In this document: positions 12,089 to 22,757 of the stretch, in pieces
Position numbering within the stretch: the first letter of the stretch is position 1
Layout of the letters: each line of letters starts with the position of its first letter
Assembly: GCF_003086295.3 (NCBI RefSeq)
Contig: NC_092042.1
Span: 42,021,419 to 42,085,418, forward strand
From: Arachis hypogaea
Taxonomy: Eukaryota > Streptophyta > Magnoliopsida > Fabales > Fabaceae
Direction of reading: 5' to 3'
DNA length: 64,000 nucleotides
The notes under the pieces: generated by a model
What the model was told of the DNA's origin: nothing
Seen by the model: the letters and a program-made list of their open reading frames with translations, nothing else
Database searches by the model: none
Made by a program: the position numbers and the translations under genes

Positions 12089-13474
12089 TAAGCTCAAGAG
12101 AAACTATAGAGTGAAGGTAAAACGGTAGGATGTATGAACTACAATCTATCTGTATGAATGCAAATATATGCTAAAATATTATTACCTAATTGGTTAAAAG
12201 TAAATAAACCTTTCAAGACATAATATGAACTAGATTTCGCTAATTCAAATAAAAAAATGAAGTACAAATAGACTTGCAGGAAGAAGATAGCTCATGAAAG
12301 CCAGGAACAAAGAATCGAGCATCGAACCCTCACCGGAAGTGTATACACTCTAGTCACTCAAGTGTTTAAGGTTCAATTCTCTCAATTCTCTACTAATCTT
12401 TCTTTCTAAGGCTTCATCTTCTTTTACCAATCAACAAAGAATTAATGCACAGATACACATATCAAGAGGTCTTTTAAGGGTTGTAATGGAGTTAGGGTCA
12501 AGGTAGGATTGTATTTGGTCAAGTGGACTAAAATCTGAATCCTTAATTAACCTAAACATTCCACCTAACTTAAGACAAACCATGTAATTACAATGAAAAA
12601 TCTAACTTCCCATTAACTATGTTTACCACACATTCATGCATCCCAAATTTAAGTACAACTCATATGCATTGATATTATTACTTGGGGCATTTTGTCCTCT
12701 TTTTACTATTTGCTCTTTTTTTCATTTCTTTTTCTTTTTCTTTTCTTTTGCTTTTCTCAATGCATATGATTAAGGTATTGCATGTATAAACATGTCCTCA
12801 ACATTTTTTTTCACATTTTCACAAGAATATACAACACCAAATTCTCAAACCAAATGTTTCCAAACCCAATTTCCCCACACTTAATTCATGAGCATTGTCA
12901 CCATTCTAAGCTAACCAAGAATTCAAATTAAGGACAGTATTATTTTTTGCTTAGAGTTAGTGATGAGCTAAAGTAAAGAACAAATAGGGTAAAATAGGCT
13001 CAAATTGGTTTGCAAAGGATAATGAAAGGGTAAGGCCATATGGGTATGTAAGCTAAGTGAAACAAGGCCTCAATCATATAAGTATATGCATACATTAAAC
13101 CATGGAAATATAGAATCAAGCAAGACAAAGATCACAATTTTAGAGAGAAGAACACACACTAAAATAGAATATTGGTTGATAAAATGTAACCAATCAAATA
13201 GGCTCAAAATCTCACTGGTTTTGTGTGTTCGAGCTCTAAACCATGTTCCAAATTAAATTTCTTCAAACAAGTTTGACAAAAGTTTTAATTCAAATTAGTG
13301 CAATGCTTTAAACTAGTTTCTTAGAAAAGAAATTATTACTTCAACCAAGTAGTGGTAAAATTATGCACAAAATCAAACAAACATGCAATCAAACATGCAA
13401 ATGGAATAATGAACTAACAAATTAAACATTGGTGTTGAGAAAGGAAGTAACTAACCCACGGAAGTCGGTATCGA

Positions 13475-13510
13475 CCTCCCCACACTTAAAGATTGCACCG
13501 TCCTCGATGC
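13475..13510 (-). promoter_or_regulatory. Internal hairpin module, element G
   Basis: The sense strand reads GCATCG-AGGA-CGGTGC (13495-13510), a 6-bp stem with an AGGA loop, followed by CTTTAAGTGTGGGGAGG (13475-13490). It repeats the pre-LTR module about 1.4 kb inside the element. C has the same at 42307-42342 with a changed but still paired stem. Confidence 0.55.
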
Positions 13511-14169
13511 ATGCAAAGATATGCAAGTGGACGGGTGGCTCCAACTGACGCTTTTTCTCCAAAGAATGTGCGTCGGAACTTGTTTGTTGCCCCATGTAAA
13601 AGTCTTCCGTGTTCCTTCTTGATGGCCATCCTGAAAGAAGAGAAAAGGGAAGAAAAGTAACCCAGAAGCAAAGATAGAAAACAAATAAAATATGGGTGGG
13701 TGAACACCAAATAATGAGAGTCTCAATTACATGGTATCTACAACATCCAAGTGAGAAAACAGTAGAAGCAAATGGCATATCAATAGTGCAAAAATTGCAA
13801 TAATGGGGGAGAGAGTGTGGGTAATGAAAGACAATATAAGTGCATATCAATGCAAATGGAATACAAGTATCATAAAAATTAGCATTGACTTATAATTAAT
13901 AACACCCAACAATTTAAAACAAGTCACGAAGCACCAAAATAATTCAAGAAAAGATGCAATAGTTGAATAAAAATATTTAACACCAATTATAAAATAGGAA
14001 ATTAGAAAAAGGAGTTTAAAATATGAATAAAATGAAAAGGCAATGAAGGAAAGTATGCAAATGCAGTATGTAAAAGAGAATGAAAGAGAATAAGGATGAG
14101 AAGAAAGTGAGAAAAGAAGAGGGAGGAGTAAGAGAGGAGAGAAGAAAGAAGGAGAAATGATAAGGGAAC

Positions 14170-14560
14170 AAGAAACAGACGCGACGCGTGCGCATGCATC
14201 ACGCGTACGCGTGAAAACAGAGACGGCCATATGACGCGTAAGCGTCCTCCATGCATACGCGTGGGTGGCCGAAGATAAACATTGACGCGTGCGCGTGACT
14301 ACTCACACGCTTCCAGCACAGTGGCAGCCCAACTCTCCGTTCAATTCGCGCTTTTACGCCGATTTTAATGTCAACGCGCACGCGTCACTGACGCTTACGC
14401 GTGGATGGACTAATTTGCAGGTGACGCGTACGCGTGGGGTGGATCGTGCTCCAGGTACCCCTCCTACGCGTCTCGATTGCAACTCTCTATTTGTTTTCTC
14501 TTTGTTGCGCAGTCGCACATGACGCGTGTGCGTCGTAGATGTTTGCGCGTCGATTCCCCC
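14170..14560. repeat. ACGCGTACGCGT palindrome cluster in G
   Basis: About ten CpG-rich self-complementary words based on GACGCGTACGCGTGG lie within 390 bp, separated by 20-60 bp of less conserved DNA. Several copies show TpG or CpA in place of CpG, as expected from methylcytosine decay. The corresponding cluster in C is at 43105-43325, and smaller ones lie in the G and H LTRs. Confidence 0.7.
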
Positions 14561-14655
14561 TTTTTTTAATGCAAAAATAAAAGTAAATATGCAGAACTGG
14601 AAATTAAAACTGACAGAAATAAATTAAAACTAATAAAAAGAAGGATCATACCATG

Positions 14656-14671
14656 GTGGGTTGTCTCCCAC
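14656..14671 (-). promoter_or_regulatory. Conserved TGGG-AGACAA-CCCA hairpin, element G
   Basis: On the minus strand GTGGG-AGACAA-CCCAC forms a 5-bp stem with a 6-nt loop. Counterparts in A (20907-20924), B (34854-34869) and C (53125-53142) have different but still complementary stem bases and the same loop size. Element A was inserted within a few bases of it. Confidence 0.6.
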
Positions 14672-14674
14672 TGG

Positions 14675-16247
14675 TGCACAAAATTGTAAATCACACTTTT
14701 CACAACTCATACAACTAAACAGCAAGTGCACTAGGTCGTCCAAGTAATACCTTACGTGAGTAAGGGTCGATCCCAAGGAGATTGTCAGCTTGAAGCAAGC
14801 TATGGTTATCTTATTATTCTTAATCAAGATATCAATAATGGTTCTTAGTTTTAATTGCGAAAAATAAAAGAACATGAAATAAATACTTGTTATGCAGTAA
14901 TGGAGAGTGGGTTGGAGTTTTGGAGATGCTCTGACTTCTGAATCTCTCTTTCCTACTATTTTCTTCTTCATGCACGCAAGGCTCCTTCCATGGCAAGCTG
15001 TATGTTGGTAGATCACCGTTGTCAACGGATACCATCCGTCCTTTCAGTGAAAAAGATCCATATATATGTCTAATCTTCTGTCGGTTCTCACTTGTGCTGG
15101 AATAGGAACCAGTGATCCTTTTGCGTCTGTCACTACGCCCAACGTTCGTGAGTTTGAAGCTCTTCACAGTCATTCCATCCCAGATCCTACTCGGAATACC
15201 ACAGACAAGGTTTAGACTTTTCGGATCTCAAGAATACTGCCAATTGATTCTAGCTTATACCACGAAGACTCTGGTCTCACGGATTGAACGCTCTGTTGTA
15301 AGGAGAGGCAATCAAACTCGTGAACCAGAAACCCAAGAGATAAATACTCAATCTATGGTAGAACGGAAGTGGGTGTCAGGCACGCGTTCATAGGTTGAGA
15401 ATGGTGATGAGTGTCACGGATCATCACATTCATCATGTTTAAGTGTGAGTGAATATCTTAGAATAGAATCAAGCGTGATTGAATAGAAAACAGAAATAAT
15501 TGTATTAATCCATCGAGACACAGCAGAACTCCTCACCCCCAACCATGGGGTTTAGAGACTCACGCCATAGAAGATACAAATTTAGATGTAAAATGTCTTG
15601 AGGTGCCAAAATAAATCTCTAAAAGTAGTTTTTATACTAAACTAGTAACCTAGGTTTACAGAAAATGAGTAAGCTAAGATAGATAGTGCAGAAATTCATT
15701 TTTGGGGCCCACTTGGTGTGTGTTTGGGCTGAGCAATGAAGCTTTCACGTGAATAGGCTATTTCTGGCATTTAACTTCAGCTTTTGTGCCAGTTTGGGCA
15801 TTTAACTCCAGCTTGTATCCTGTTTCTAGCGTTTAACGCCAGAATAGGGTAGAAAGTTGGTGTTAAATGCTAGTTTGCATCATCACAACTCGGGCAAAGT
15901 AAAGACAATTATATATTTCTAGAAATTTCTGGATGTCTACTTTCCAACTCAATTGAGAGCGCACCAATTGGGCTTCTGTAGCTCCAAAAAATCCATTTTG
16001 AGTGCAGGGAGGTCAGAATCCAACAGCATCTGCAGTCCTTTTTCAGCCTCTGAATCAGATCTTTGCTCAGGTCCCTCAATTTCAGCCAGAAAATACCTGA
16101 AATCAAAGAAAAACACAAAAACTTATAATAAAGTCCAGAAATGTGATTTTTGCATAAAAACTAAAAAAATATACTAAAAAGTAGCTAGATCCTACTAAAA
16201 CCTATATGAAAATAGCCCCAAAAAGCGTATAAAATATCTGCTCATCA
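14675..16247 (-). mobile_element. Element A, 3' LTR
   Basis: A 1573-bp LTR with outer bases TG (14675) and CA (16246-16247) on the plus strand. It aligns with the truncated 5' LTR (26967-28259) up to about 15995. It contains a palindrome group of TGGCNTTTAACNCCAG type (15765-15880). It is related to the B LTR, sharing the region with ACTGGGTCGTCCAAG and CCTTACGTGAG as well as the TGATGAGC start. The plus-strand frames inside it are shadows. Confidence 0.9.
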
Positions 16248-16266
16248 TAACACCAAACATAAACTG

Positions 16267-16284
16267 TTGCTTCTCCTCAAGAAA
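16267..16284 (-). promoter_or_regulatory. Decayed pre-LTR AGGA hairpin, element A
   Basis: The sense strand reads TTTCTTG-AGGA-GAAGCAA, with five of seven stem positions still paired. It is followed by a TTTATGTTTGGTGT motif and the 3' LTR. It is the weakest example of the shared module. Confidence 0.4.
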
Positions 16285-16807
16285 CTAGATAAATAAAATA
16301 GGATAAAAAGAATATCAAGAGGTAATACATCTCAGAGTTTTAAGTGAAGCTCAGATTCTAATTAGATGAGCGAGACTAGTAGCTTTTTGCTTCTGAACAG
16401 TTTTGGCATCTTAATTCATCCTTTGAAGCTCAGAATGATTGGCATCTATAGGAACTCAGAATTTTAGATAGTGTTATTGATTCTCCTAGTTTAGTGTGCT
16501 GATTTTTGAACACAACTACTTTATGAGTCTTGGCCGTAACCCTAAGCACTTTGTTTTCCAGTATTACCACCGGATACATAAATGTCACAGACACATAACT
16601 GGGTAAACCTTTTCAGATTGTGACTCAGCTTTGCTAAAGTCCCCAATTAGAGGTGTCCAGAGTTCTTAAGCACACTCTTTTTGCTTTGGATCACGACTTT
16701 AAACACTCAGTCTTAAGCTTTTCACTTGGACCTTCATGCCACAAGCACATGGTTAGGGACAGCTTGATTTAGCCGCTTAGGCCAGAATTTTATTCCTTTG
16801 GGGCCCT
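16285..16807 (-). other. Element A, 3' noncoding block conserved with B (proximal part)
   Basis: No gene. About 430 bases align with 37490-37930 of element B at roughly 85-90 percent by eye, including the words GCGGCTAAATCAAGCTGTCC, AACCATGTGCTTGTGGCAT and CACAATCTGAAAAGG. The block is noncoding in both elements. It is split from its distal half by solo LTR H. Confidence 0.7.
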
Positions 16808-18282
16808 TGAAGAACTGAAGATTGATGGTTTAGAAGTTATAATAAACTCTCGTTGTAAGTATAGTTACTAAACCAAGCAATCAACCTTTCTTACAAACGT
16901 TTTGGTTGTCACAAGTAACAAACCCTTTTAAAATTGATAACCGAGTATTCAAACCTCGGGTCGTCTTCTCAAGGAATTGCAGGGAGATACGTTCTTATTA
17001 TTGGTTATGAGTTTTTGTAAATTGGGGTTTTGAAAGTGAGGAACAAGTAAATTCAATGACAAATAAAATAAATAATTAACTATAAAATAAACTTTTGGCA
17101 AGATATGAAAATTCGGAAGTCCTATCCTAGTTACTCCTATGAGAATGAAAATTAATCCCACTTAGTTAACCTTTGCGTAAGCAAGGGAAAGTCAAGTGAA
17201 CTAATTGGTTAGATTTCCCAAGTCCTAGCCAACTCCTAAGGAAAGACTAGAGTTAGTGGAATTCCAGTTAATTAGTCGACATAACAATCAATCATGAATA
17301 ATTGATAACTCAAGAGCTTCCAGTTAATCAATTAAAGCCAATAATATGGAAAGCTAAATTGAAATCATAAATATCTGGAATACCTCAAGTAACATTCATT
17401 CAAAGCAGTAAAATCTAACATGGAAAAGTTCATAAGCCAATTGGGCAACATAAATCAAATACAAATAAAAGCATTAAAGTATCTCAAAGTAGAAGAGAAG
17501 CATGAATTATTGAACCTGATATGAAGATGAGATAAATCCTAATTCTAATATAAATTCTAATCCTAATCCTAAATCCTAAGAGAGAGGAGAAAGCCTCTCT
17601 CCCTAAAAACTATATCTAAAACTAAAAATTATGAATTATGAAAAGCATAATTATGAATGGATGCATTCCCCCACTTTATAGCCTCTAGTCTGTGTTCTCT
17701 GGGCCGAAAACTGTGTCAGAAATAGCCCAGAAGTCGCTGATTGTGAAATCTGGTCCGTACAGGTCGCGGCAAAGTGACGCGGAGGCGTCGTCCACGCGTC
17801 CGTACGGATTGAAGTTCGCAGATGCGACGCGGGCGCGTCATTCACGTGTTTGCGTCGTTTAACTTCGGGGCAGCTATGGCAAATTATATATCAAATTGAA
17901 GCCCCGGACGTTAGCTTTCCAACGCAATTGGATCTCTGTAGCTCAAGTTATGATCGTCTTAGTGCGAGAGGGTCAGGCTGACAGCTTTGCAGTTCCTTCA
18001 ACTTCTTGTATTCCTTCCACTTTTGCATGCTTCCTTTCCATCCTCTAAGCCATTCATGCCCTATAATTCCTGAAATCACTTAACACGCGTATCAAGGCAT
18101 CTAATGGTAATAAGAGAGGATTAAACATAGGGAACTTAAGGTCAAAGAAGCATGTTTTCAATCAAAGCACATAATTAGGAAGGCAAATGTAAAACCATGC
18201 AAATAGTATGAATAAGTGGGTAAAGAGTTGATAAAAATCACTCAATTGAGCACAAGATAAACCATAAAATAGTGGTTTATCA
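16808..18282 (-). mobile_element. Solo LTR H (G-like family)
   Basis: A 1475-bp LTR starting TGAAGAACTG and ending GGTTTATCA, flanked by the 5-bp duplication GCCCT (16803-16807 and 18283-18287). Comparison with uninterrupted element B near 37490 confirms that the flanking sequence was originally continuous. The sequence is related to the G LTR, including CTCGTTG, TTGGTTGTCACAAGTAACAA and a CpG-rich patch (17765-17850) with GACGCG words. It has no internal region. Confidence 0.9.
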
Positions 18283-18287
18283 GCCCT

Positions 18288-18894
18288 CCTATCCATTAAT
18301 GCTCAAAGCCTTGGATCCTTTTTATCCTTGCCTTTTGGTTTAAAGGGCTATTGGCTTTTTCTACTTGCTTTTTCTTTTTCTTTCTTTCTCTTTTTCGCCT
18401 TCTTTTTTTTTTCACTGCTTTTTCTTGCTTCAAGAATCAATTTCATGATTTTTCAGATTATCAATAACATTTCGTTTTGTTCATCATTCTTTCAAGAGCC
18501 AACAATTTTAATATTAATAAACTTCACTATAAAAAATATGCACTGTTCAAGCATTCATTCAGAAAACAAAAAGTGTTGCCACCACATAAAAATAATTAGA
18601 ATTTTCCTTATTGAAAACTTGAAATAATTGCCTCCTTACTCTAAAAAGAATCTACTATTTTATTCATGTTTAGTGATGATGAGAGGAATAAATTATAACT
18701 TACTTGGAGATAAAAAAAATAAAAATAAAAATAAGGAGCCTAATTACTAATACTCATATAATTCTTAAGATAGGTTTCTAATAATAAAATTTATCACAGA
18801 TTTAAGATTAGGACTCAACAACCTTTATTTTGGGAGATGGATGCTCCTTCAATTTGTGGGGTGTCTGGTCCCTCAAGGGAGAGCTTCTGGCGCT
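18288..18894 (-). other. Element A, 3' noncoding block (distal part)
   Basis: This follows the extra ORF on the sense strand. It contains a purine-rich tract and aligns with 37120-37490 of B. The plus-strand open frame 18328-18627 has a counterpart antisense to B (37125-37445) but begins with TTG and sits in low-complexity T-rich DNA, so I do not call it a gene. Confidence 0.6.
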
Positions 18895-19947
18895 TCAGCT
18901 CCTGTAGCTCATACCCTTGCTTTTCTTGTTCCTTAAGCAGTTTGCAAAGCATGCTATTTGATTTTGATATTCTTCCTTAAGTTGATCCATAGCTTCTTGC
19001 AGCTTGATGACAGATGCTTCTAGGTGGGTCCAGTAGTCAATCTGAGGGATTTCTGGGAGGAACTCCTGCACCCTCCTTTTGATGGAGTTATCTTGCACTT
19101 GGTGTCTTTCCATTGACTTTTTGGTGATTCGGTGCTCGACTGAGATATATTCATCCACTCCCGTCTTTACCCCAGCATCTTTACATAGCAGAGAGATTGA
19201 GCTTGGGTAAGCCAATTTGTCATCGGTGGAGTTCTTGTTTGCAATTGTGTAAAGCTCACAAGAAATTAGATGATGAATCTCCACTTCGTTTCCCAGCATA
19301 ATGCAATGGATCATCACTGCTCTTTTGACAGTGACTTCAGAACGGCTGCTGGTGGGCAGTATAGAACGCCCAATGAAGTCCAGCCAGCCTCTAGCGACTG
19401 GTTTGAGATCTCCTCTCTTGAGTTGATTTGGGACACCCTTTGTGTTGGTTATCCACTTGGTTCCAGGGAGGCATATGTCCTCTAGAACTTGGTCCAAGCG
19501 CTTATCTAATCTCAGCATTCTCCTATTAAAGGATTCTGGATCATCTTGTAGTTGAGGCAGCTTGAAAACCTCTCTTATTCTGTCCAGGTCAAAGTAAATA
19601 ATCTTCCCTCTGACCATAGTTCGAAAGGTATAGAAGGCGGTTCCAGTCATTCTCTGCTTATCTGTTTGCCACAGATTTGAGTAGAATTCCTGAACCATGT
19701 TTCTACCCACCTTTGTCTCAGGATTAGCTAGAATTTCCCATCCCCTATTTCGAATCTGCTCTTGGATCTTCGGATATTCGTCTTCTTTCAGATCTAATTT
19801 AACTTTCGGGATCACTGACCTTAGACCCATTATTTTGTGGTAATGGTCTGCATGTTCTTTGGTTAACAACCTCTCTTTATTCCAAAGTGGTTTTAGAGTG
19901 TTCTCTTTCTTGCCTCTTGGAGTGGTTTGTTTTCCCTTAGGAGCCAT
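18895..19947 (-). CDS. Extra ORF of element A (putative plant transposon protein family)
   Basis: Open frame of 350 codons starting at the ATG at 19947, chosen because the homologous ORF in B starts with the same MAPK peptide; the frame is open a further 24 codons upstream. The central part (about residues 50-265) contains LKPVARGWLDFIGRS (about 180-194) and an MIHCIMLGNEVEIHHLI-type stretch, wording I associate with the family annotated as putative plant transposon protein (Transposase_32). The C-terminal 60 residues are charged and probably coiled-coil. It lies downstream of integrase, where Athila elements often carry an env-like ORF, but no signal peptide or transmembrane helix is evident. 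It is intact while gag and pol of the same element are broken. Biochemical function unknown. Confidence 0.75.
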   Translation of the reverse strand: MAPKGKQTTPRGKKENTLKPLWNKERLLTKEHADHYHKIMGLRSVIPKVKLDLKEDEYPKIQEQIRNRGWEILANPETKVGRNMVQEFYSNLWQTDKQRMTGTAFYTFRTMVRGKIIYFDLDRIREVFKLPQLQDDPESFNRRMLRLDKRLDQVLEDICLPGTKWITNTKGVPNQLKRGDLKPVARGWLDFIGRSILPTSSRSEVTVKRAVMIHCIMLGNEVEIHHLISCELYTIANKNSTDDKLAYPSSISLLCKDAGVKTGVDEYISVEHRITKKSMERHQVQDNSIKRRVQEFLPEIPQIDYWTHLEASVIKLQEAMDQLKEEYQNQIACFANCLRNKKSKGMSYRS

Positions 19948-20000
19948 GATCATGGTGAATCTTAGCCCAGTGATCACGAAAAACACACCAAACTTAGAGG

Positions 20001-20020
20001 TTTGCTTGTCCTCAAGCAAA
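20001..20020 (-). promoter_or_regulatory. AGGA-loop hairpin before the extra ORF of A
   Basis: The sense strand reads TTTGCTTG-AGGA-CAAGCAAA, a perfect 8-bp stem with a 4-nt loop, followed by CTCTAAGTTTGGTGTG and, about 50 nt later, the ORF start. B has TTGCTCG-AGGA-CGAGCAA at the matching place: one stem pair changed from T-A to C-G with pairing kept. Confidence 0.65.
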
Positions 20021-20474
20021 AGAAAGAAAAGGAGAGGAATAGGAGGAGAGTCAAATTCGAGTGGTGGAGGAGAGGGGGAGGCAGAATGTGAATTTAAAAG
20101 GGAGGGGGTGGGCGAAAATTTTGAAAAAAAGATATGATAGAAGATATGATTTAGAAAAGATAAGTATGATATGCAAAAGATGTAATTTTAAAATTGAAAT
20201 GATATGAGAGAGTTTTGAAAAAGATAAATCTAAATTTGAAAAGATAGTATGATGAGTTGAAAAAGATTTGAAAAGATATTAGAAAGATAAATGAGTTTTG
20301 AAAAAGATTTGAAAAGAAACTAAAGAAATATTTTTTTAGGATTAAGATTTTTTTGAAATTGAAATTAAAAAAATGATAATTTGTAACATGCTCATGCAAG
20401 AAAGTATGGATGAAAACATGAAAATTTGAAAAAAAAAATTGAGTTGGAAACAAAACTTCCTCCCCTTCACATTC
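20021..20474 (-). other. Low-complexity purine-rich spacer of A
   Basis: Plus strand rich in GAAAAGAT and AAAATTTG repeats (pyrimidine-rich on the sense strand). The 100-codon frame at 20151-20453 minus is composed of F, L, I and N residues and is a composition artefact. No gene. Confidence 0.5.
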
Positions 20475-20770
20475 CTGGTGTTAAACGCCCAGAATGGCAT
20501 CCATTCTGGCGTTTAACGCCCAATTGTTGCTTGTTTTGAGCGTTTAATGCCCAGCCAGATATCCTGGCTGGCGTCACGCCAAAAAGCCTTTATCACTGGG
20601 CGTTTAGACGCCCAGGATGCTGCAATTCTGGCGTTAAACGCCCATAATGGTACCCATTCTGGCGTTTAACGCCCAGAAAGGTATCTTTACTGGCATTAAA
20701 CGCCCAGAATGGTGTCCATTCTGGCATTTAACGCCCAAAAGTGCCTCTTACTAGCGTTTTTGTGCCAGTG
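20475..20770. repeat. GGCGTTTAACGCC palindrome array in A
   Basis: About ten units of CTGGCGTTTAACGCCCAG or variants lie roughly every 30-45 bp. The words between them are also similar (AATGGYATCCATT-like). Some units are degenerate (TGGCATTAAACGCC). The array lies between integrase and the extra ORF, as the B array (35010-35290) lies between protease and the extra ORF. Confidence 0.8.
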
Positions 20771-20906
20771 AGCTCTTTTTTCTCTGCTTTATGCTCTAAA
20801 TCCTTCTGTAACTCTGTGAACTTCTGTAATTGAGAATCAATGTTGAAGATAATTTATATCAAATTCCTATAATTATTATTTAAATAACAAATAAACTATG
20901 CCAATG

Positions 20907-20924
20907 GCTGGGTTGCCTCCCAGC
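20907..20924 (-). promoter_or_regulatory. Conserved TGGG-AGGCAA-CCCA hairpin, element A
   Basis: The sense strand reads GCTGGG-AGGCAA-CCCAGC, a 6-bp stem with a 6-nt loop, preceded by AAGAAGCACTT as in B (AAGAAGCGCTTG). It lies after the integrase coding region. Confidence 0.65.
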
Positions 20925-21180
20925 AAGTGCTTCTTTATTGTCTTTAGCTAGACCTTACTGAGCTTTAATCTAGTCTCAGTTTTGAGCATTCTTGCTCAAC
21001 ATTGATTTCAGGATAATGCTTGACTCTCTGTCCATTAATAATAAACTTTTTGTCAGAGTCAATATCCTGAAGCTCTACATATCCATATGGTGACACACTT
21101 GTAATCACATATGGTCCTCTCTACCGGGATTTTAATTTTCCATGGAATAGTCTGAGCCTAGAATTAAACAGCATAACTTT

Positions 21181-21618
21181 CTATCCTGGCTCAAAGACTT
21201 TGGATGACAGTTTCTTGTCATGCCACCTTTTTGCTTTTTCTTTGTAAATTTTTGCATTTTCGAAAGCATTGAGTCTGAATTCTTCTAGCTCATTCAGCTG
21301 GAGCAATCTTTTCTCTCCAGCTAATTTGGCATCAAGGTTCAGGAATCTGGTTGCCCAGTAGGCTTTATGCTCCAGTTCTACAGGCAGGTGACAGGCCTTC
21401 CCATACACAAGCTGGTATGGAGAAGTTCCTATAGGGGTCTTGAATGCTGTTCTGTATGCCCATAGAGCATCATCCAAGCTCCTTTCCCAGTCCTTTATAC
21501 GGACAATTACAGTCCATTCCAGGATTCTTTTTAGTTCTCTATTAGAGACTTTAGCTTGCCCATTTGTCTGTGGATGATATGGAGTTGCCACCTTGTGGCT
21601 AATTCCGTATCTGACCAT
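21181..21618 (-). pseudogene. Element A integrase, C-terminal part
   Basis: This 145-codon frame carries the second half of the integrase core and the C-terminal region. It begins [20 protein letters not shown], with the HPQTNGQ motif next to the last catalytic acidic residue (an E is expected in [11 protein letters not shown]), and continues through [21 protein letters not shown]. It is out of frame with the upstream integrase part because of a one-base loss in the stretch between 21618 and 21762 (near 21665-21690). The protein would insert element cDNA into chromosomes; this copy cannot make the whole enzyme. Confidence 0.85.
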
Positions 21619-21761
21619 AGCAGAGTAAAGCTGTTTATTGCAGAAATGAGTGCCTCCATCACTGATTAGTGCTCTAGGGCACCAAATCTGCTAAAGATAT
21701 GTTTCTGGAGGAACTTCAGCACTGTCTTAGTATCATTAGTGGGTGTTGCAATTGCCTTTAC

Positions 21762-22745
21762 CTATTTAGATACATAGTCTACAGCCACCAGAATATAAGT
21801 GTTTGAGTATGATGGTGGGAAAGGCCCCATGAAGTCAATACCCCATACGTCAAACAACTCAATCTCTAAGATCCCTTGTTGAGGCATGGCGTAACCTTGA
21901 GGCAGATTACCAGCTCTCTGGCAACTGTCACAGTTACGTACAACCTCTCGGGAGTCTCTATAGAGGGTAGGCCAGTAGAAGCCACATTGGAGGACTTTTG
22001 TGGCTGTTCGCTCACTTCCGAAATGTCCTCCATATTGTGATACATGACAATGCCATAGGATCTTCTGTGCTTCTTCTCTAGGCACACATCTATGGATTAT
22101 TCTGTCTGCACATCTCTTAAAGAGATATGGCTCATCCCACAAGTAGTACTTTGCATCAGAGATTAGTTTTTTCGTTTGCTGCCTACTGTACTCCTTGGGT
22201 ATGAATCTCACAGCCTTATAGTTTGCAATGTCTGCAAACCATGGCACTTCCTGAATGGCAAAGAGTTGCTCATCGGGGAAGGTTTCAGAGCTCTCAGTTG
22301 AAGGGAGGGATGTTCCTACCACTGGTTCTATCCAGGACAAGTGATCAGCCACTTGGTTCTTAGTCCCTTTTCTGTCTCTTATTTCTATATCAAACTCTTG
22401 CAGAAGCAGCACCCATCTTATGAGCCTGGGTTTTGAATCCTGCTTTGTGAGTAGATATTTGAGAGCAGCATGGTCAGTGTACACAATTACTTTTGATCCT
22501 ACTAAATAGGATCTAAACTTGCCAATGGCATAAACCACTGCAAGCAGTTTCTTTTCTGTGGTTGTGTAGTTCTTCTGTGCATCATTTAAAACACGGCTAG
22601 CATTGTAAATGACATGCAGAAGCTTGTTATGCCTCTGTCCCAATACTACACTAATAGCATGATCACTGGCATCACACATTAGTTCGAATAGTAATGTCCA
22701 GTCTGGTGCAGAAATAACAGGCGTTGTGACCAACTTAGCCTTCAA
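21762..22745 (-). pseudogene. Element A RNase H and integrase N-terminal part
   Basis: This 327-codon segment continues RT in the same frame after a TAG at 22755-22757. It holds the RNase H domain ([51 protein letters not shown], residues about 20-140), the H2C2 integrase zinc finger ([12 protein letters not shown] then NCDSCQRAG, about 235-285), and the start of the integrase core with the first catalytic aspartate in [12 protein letters not shown]. It ends at a TAG in place of a conserved tryptophan after VAVDYVSK, which looks like a G-to-A transition. Confidence 0.88.
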
Positions 22746-22757
22746 AATCCCAAAGGC

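Larger units (their letters stand above)
12053..14674 (-). mobile_element. Element G, internal noncoding region
   Basis: Internal DNA of minus-strand element G between its polypurine tract and the insertion point of A. It parallels the interior of element C (40804-43525) with recognisable shared blocks: the ACACTTAA polypurine tract region, the ATCGAACCCTCACCGG block, the AGGA-loop hairpin at 13495 and the CpG palindrome cluster. Open frames such as 13422-13850 and 13847-14230 minus are pyrimidine-rich low-complexity translations with no domain. No RT, integrase or gag was found, so G appears non-autonomous or deleted. Confidence 0.7.

Noticed and set aside
14289..14522. Plus-strand ORF over the CpG palindrome cluster
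   Set aside because: It encodes only translated palindromes; its position in the noncoding interior of minus-strand G argues against a gene.
18328..18627. Small hydrophobic antisense ORF with a twin at 37125-37445
   Set aside because: Both copies stay open and differ by in-frame indels, but they lack an ATG near the start (TTG), and the hydrophobic part comes from a T-rich low-complexity tract. Shared DNA ancestry of A and B is enough to explain the match.
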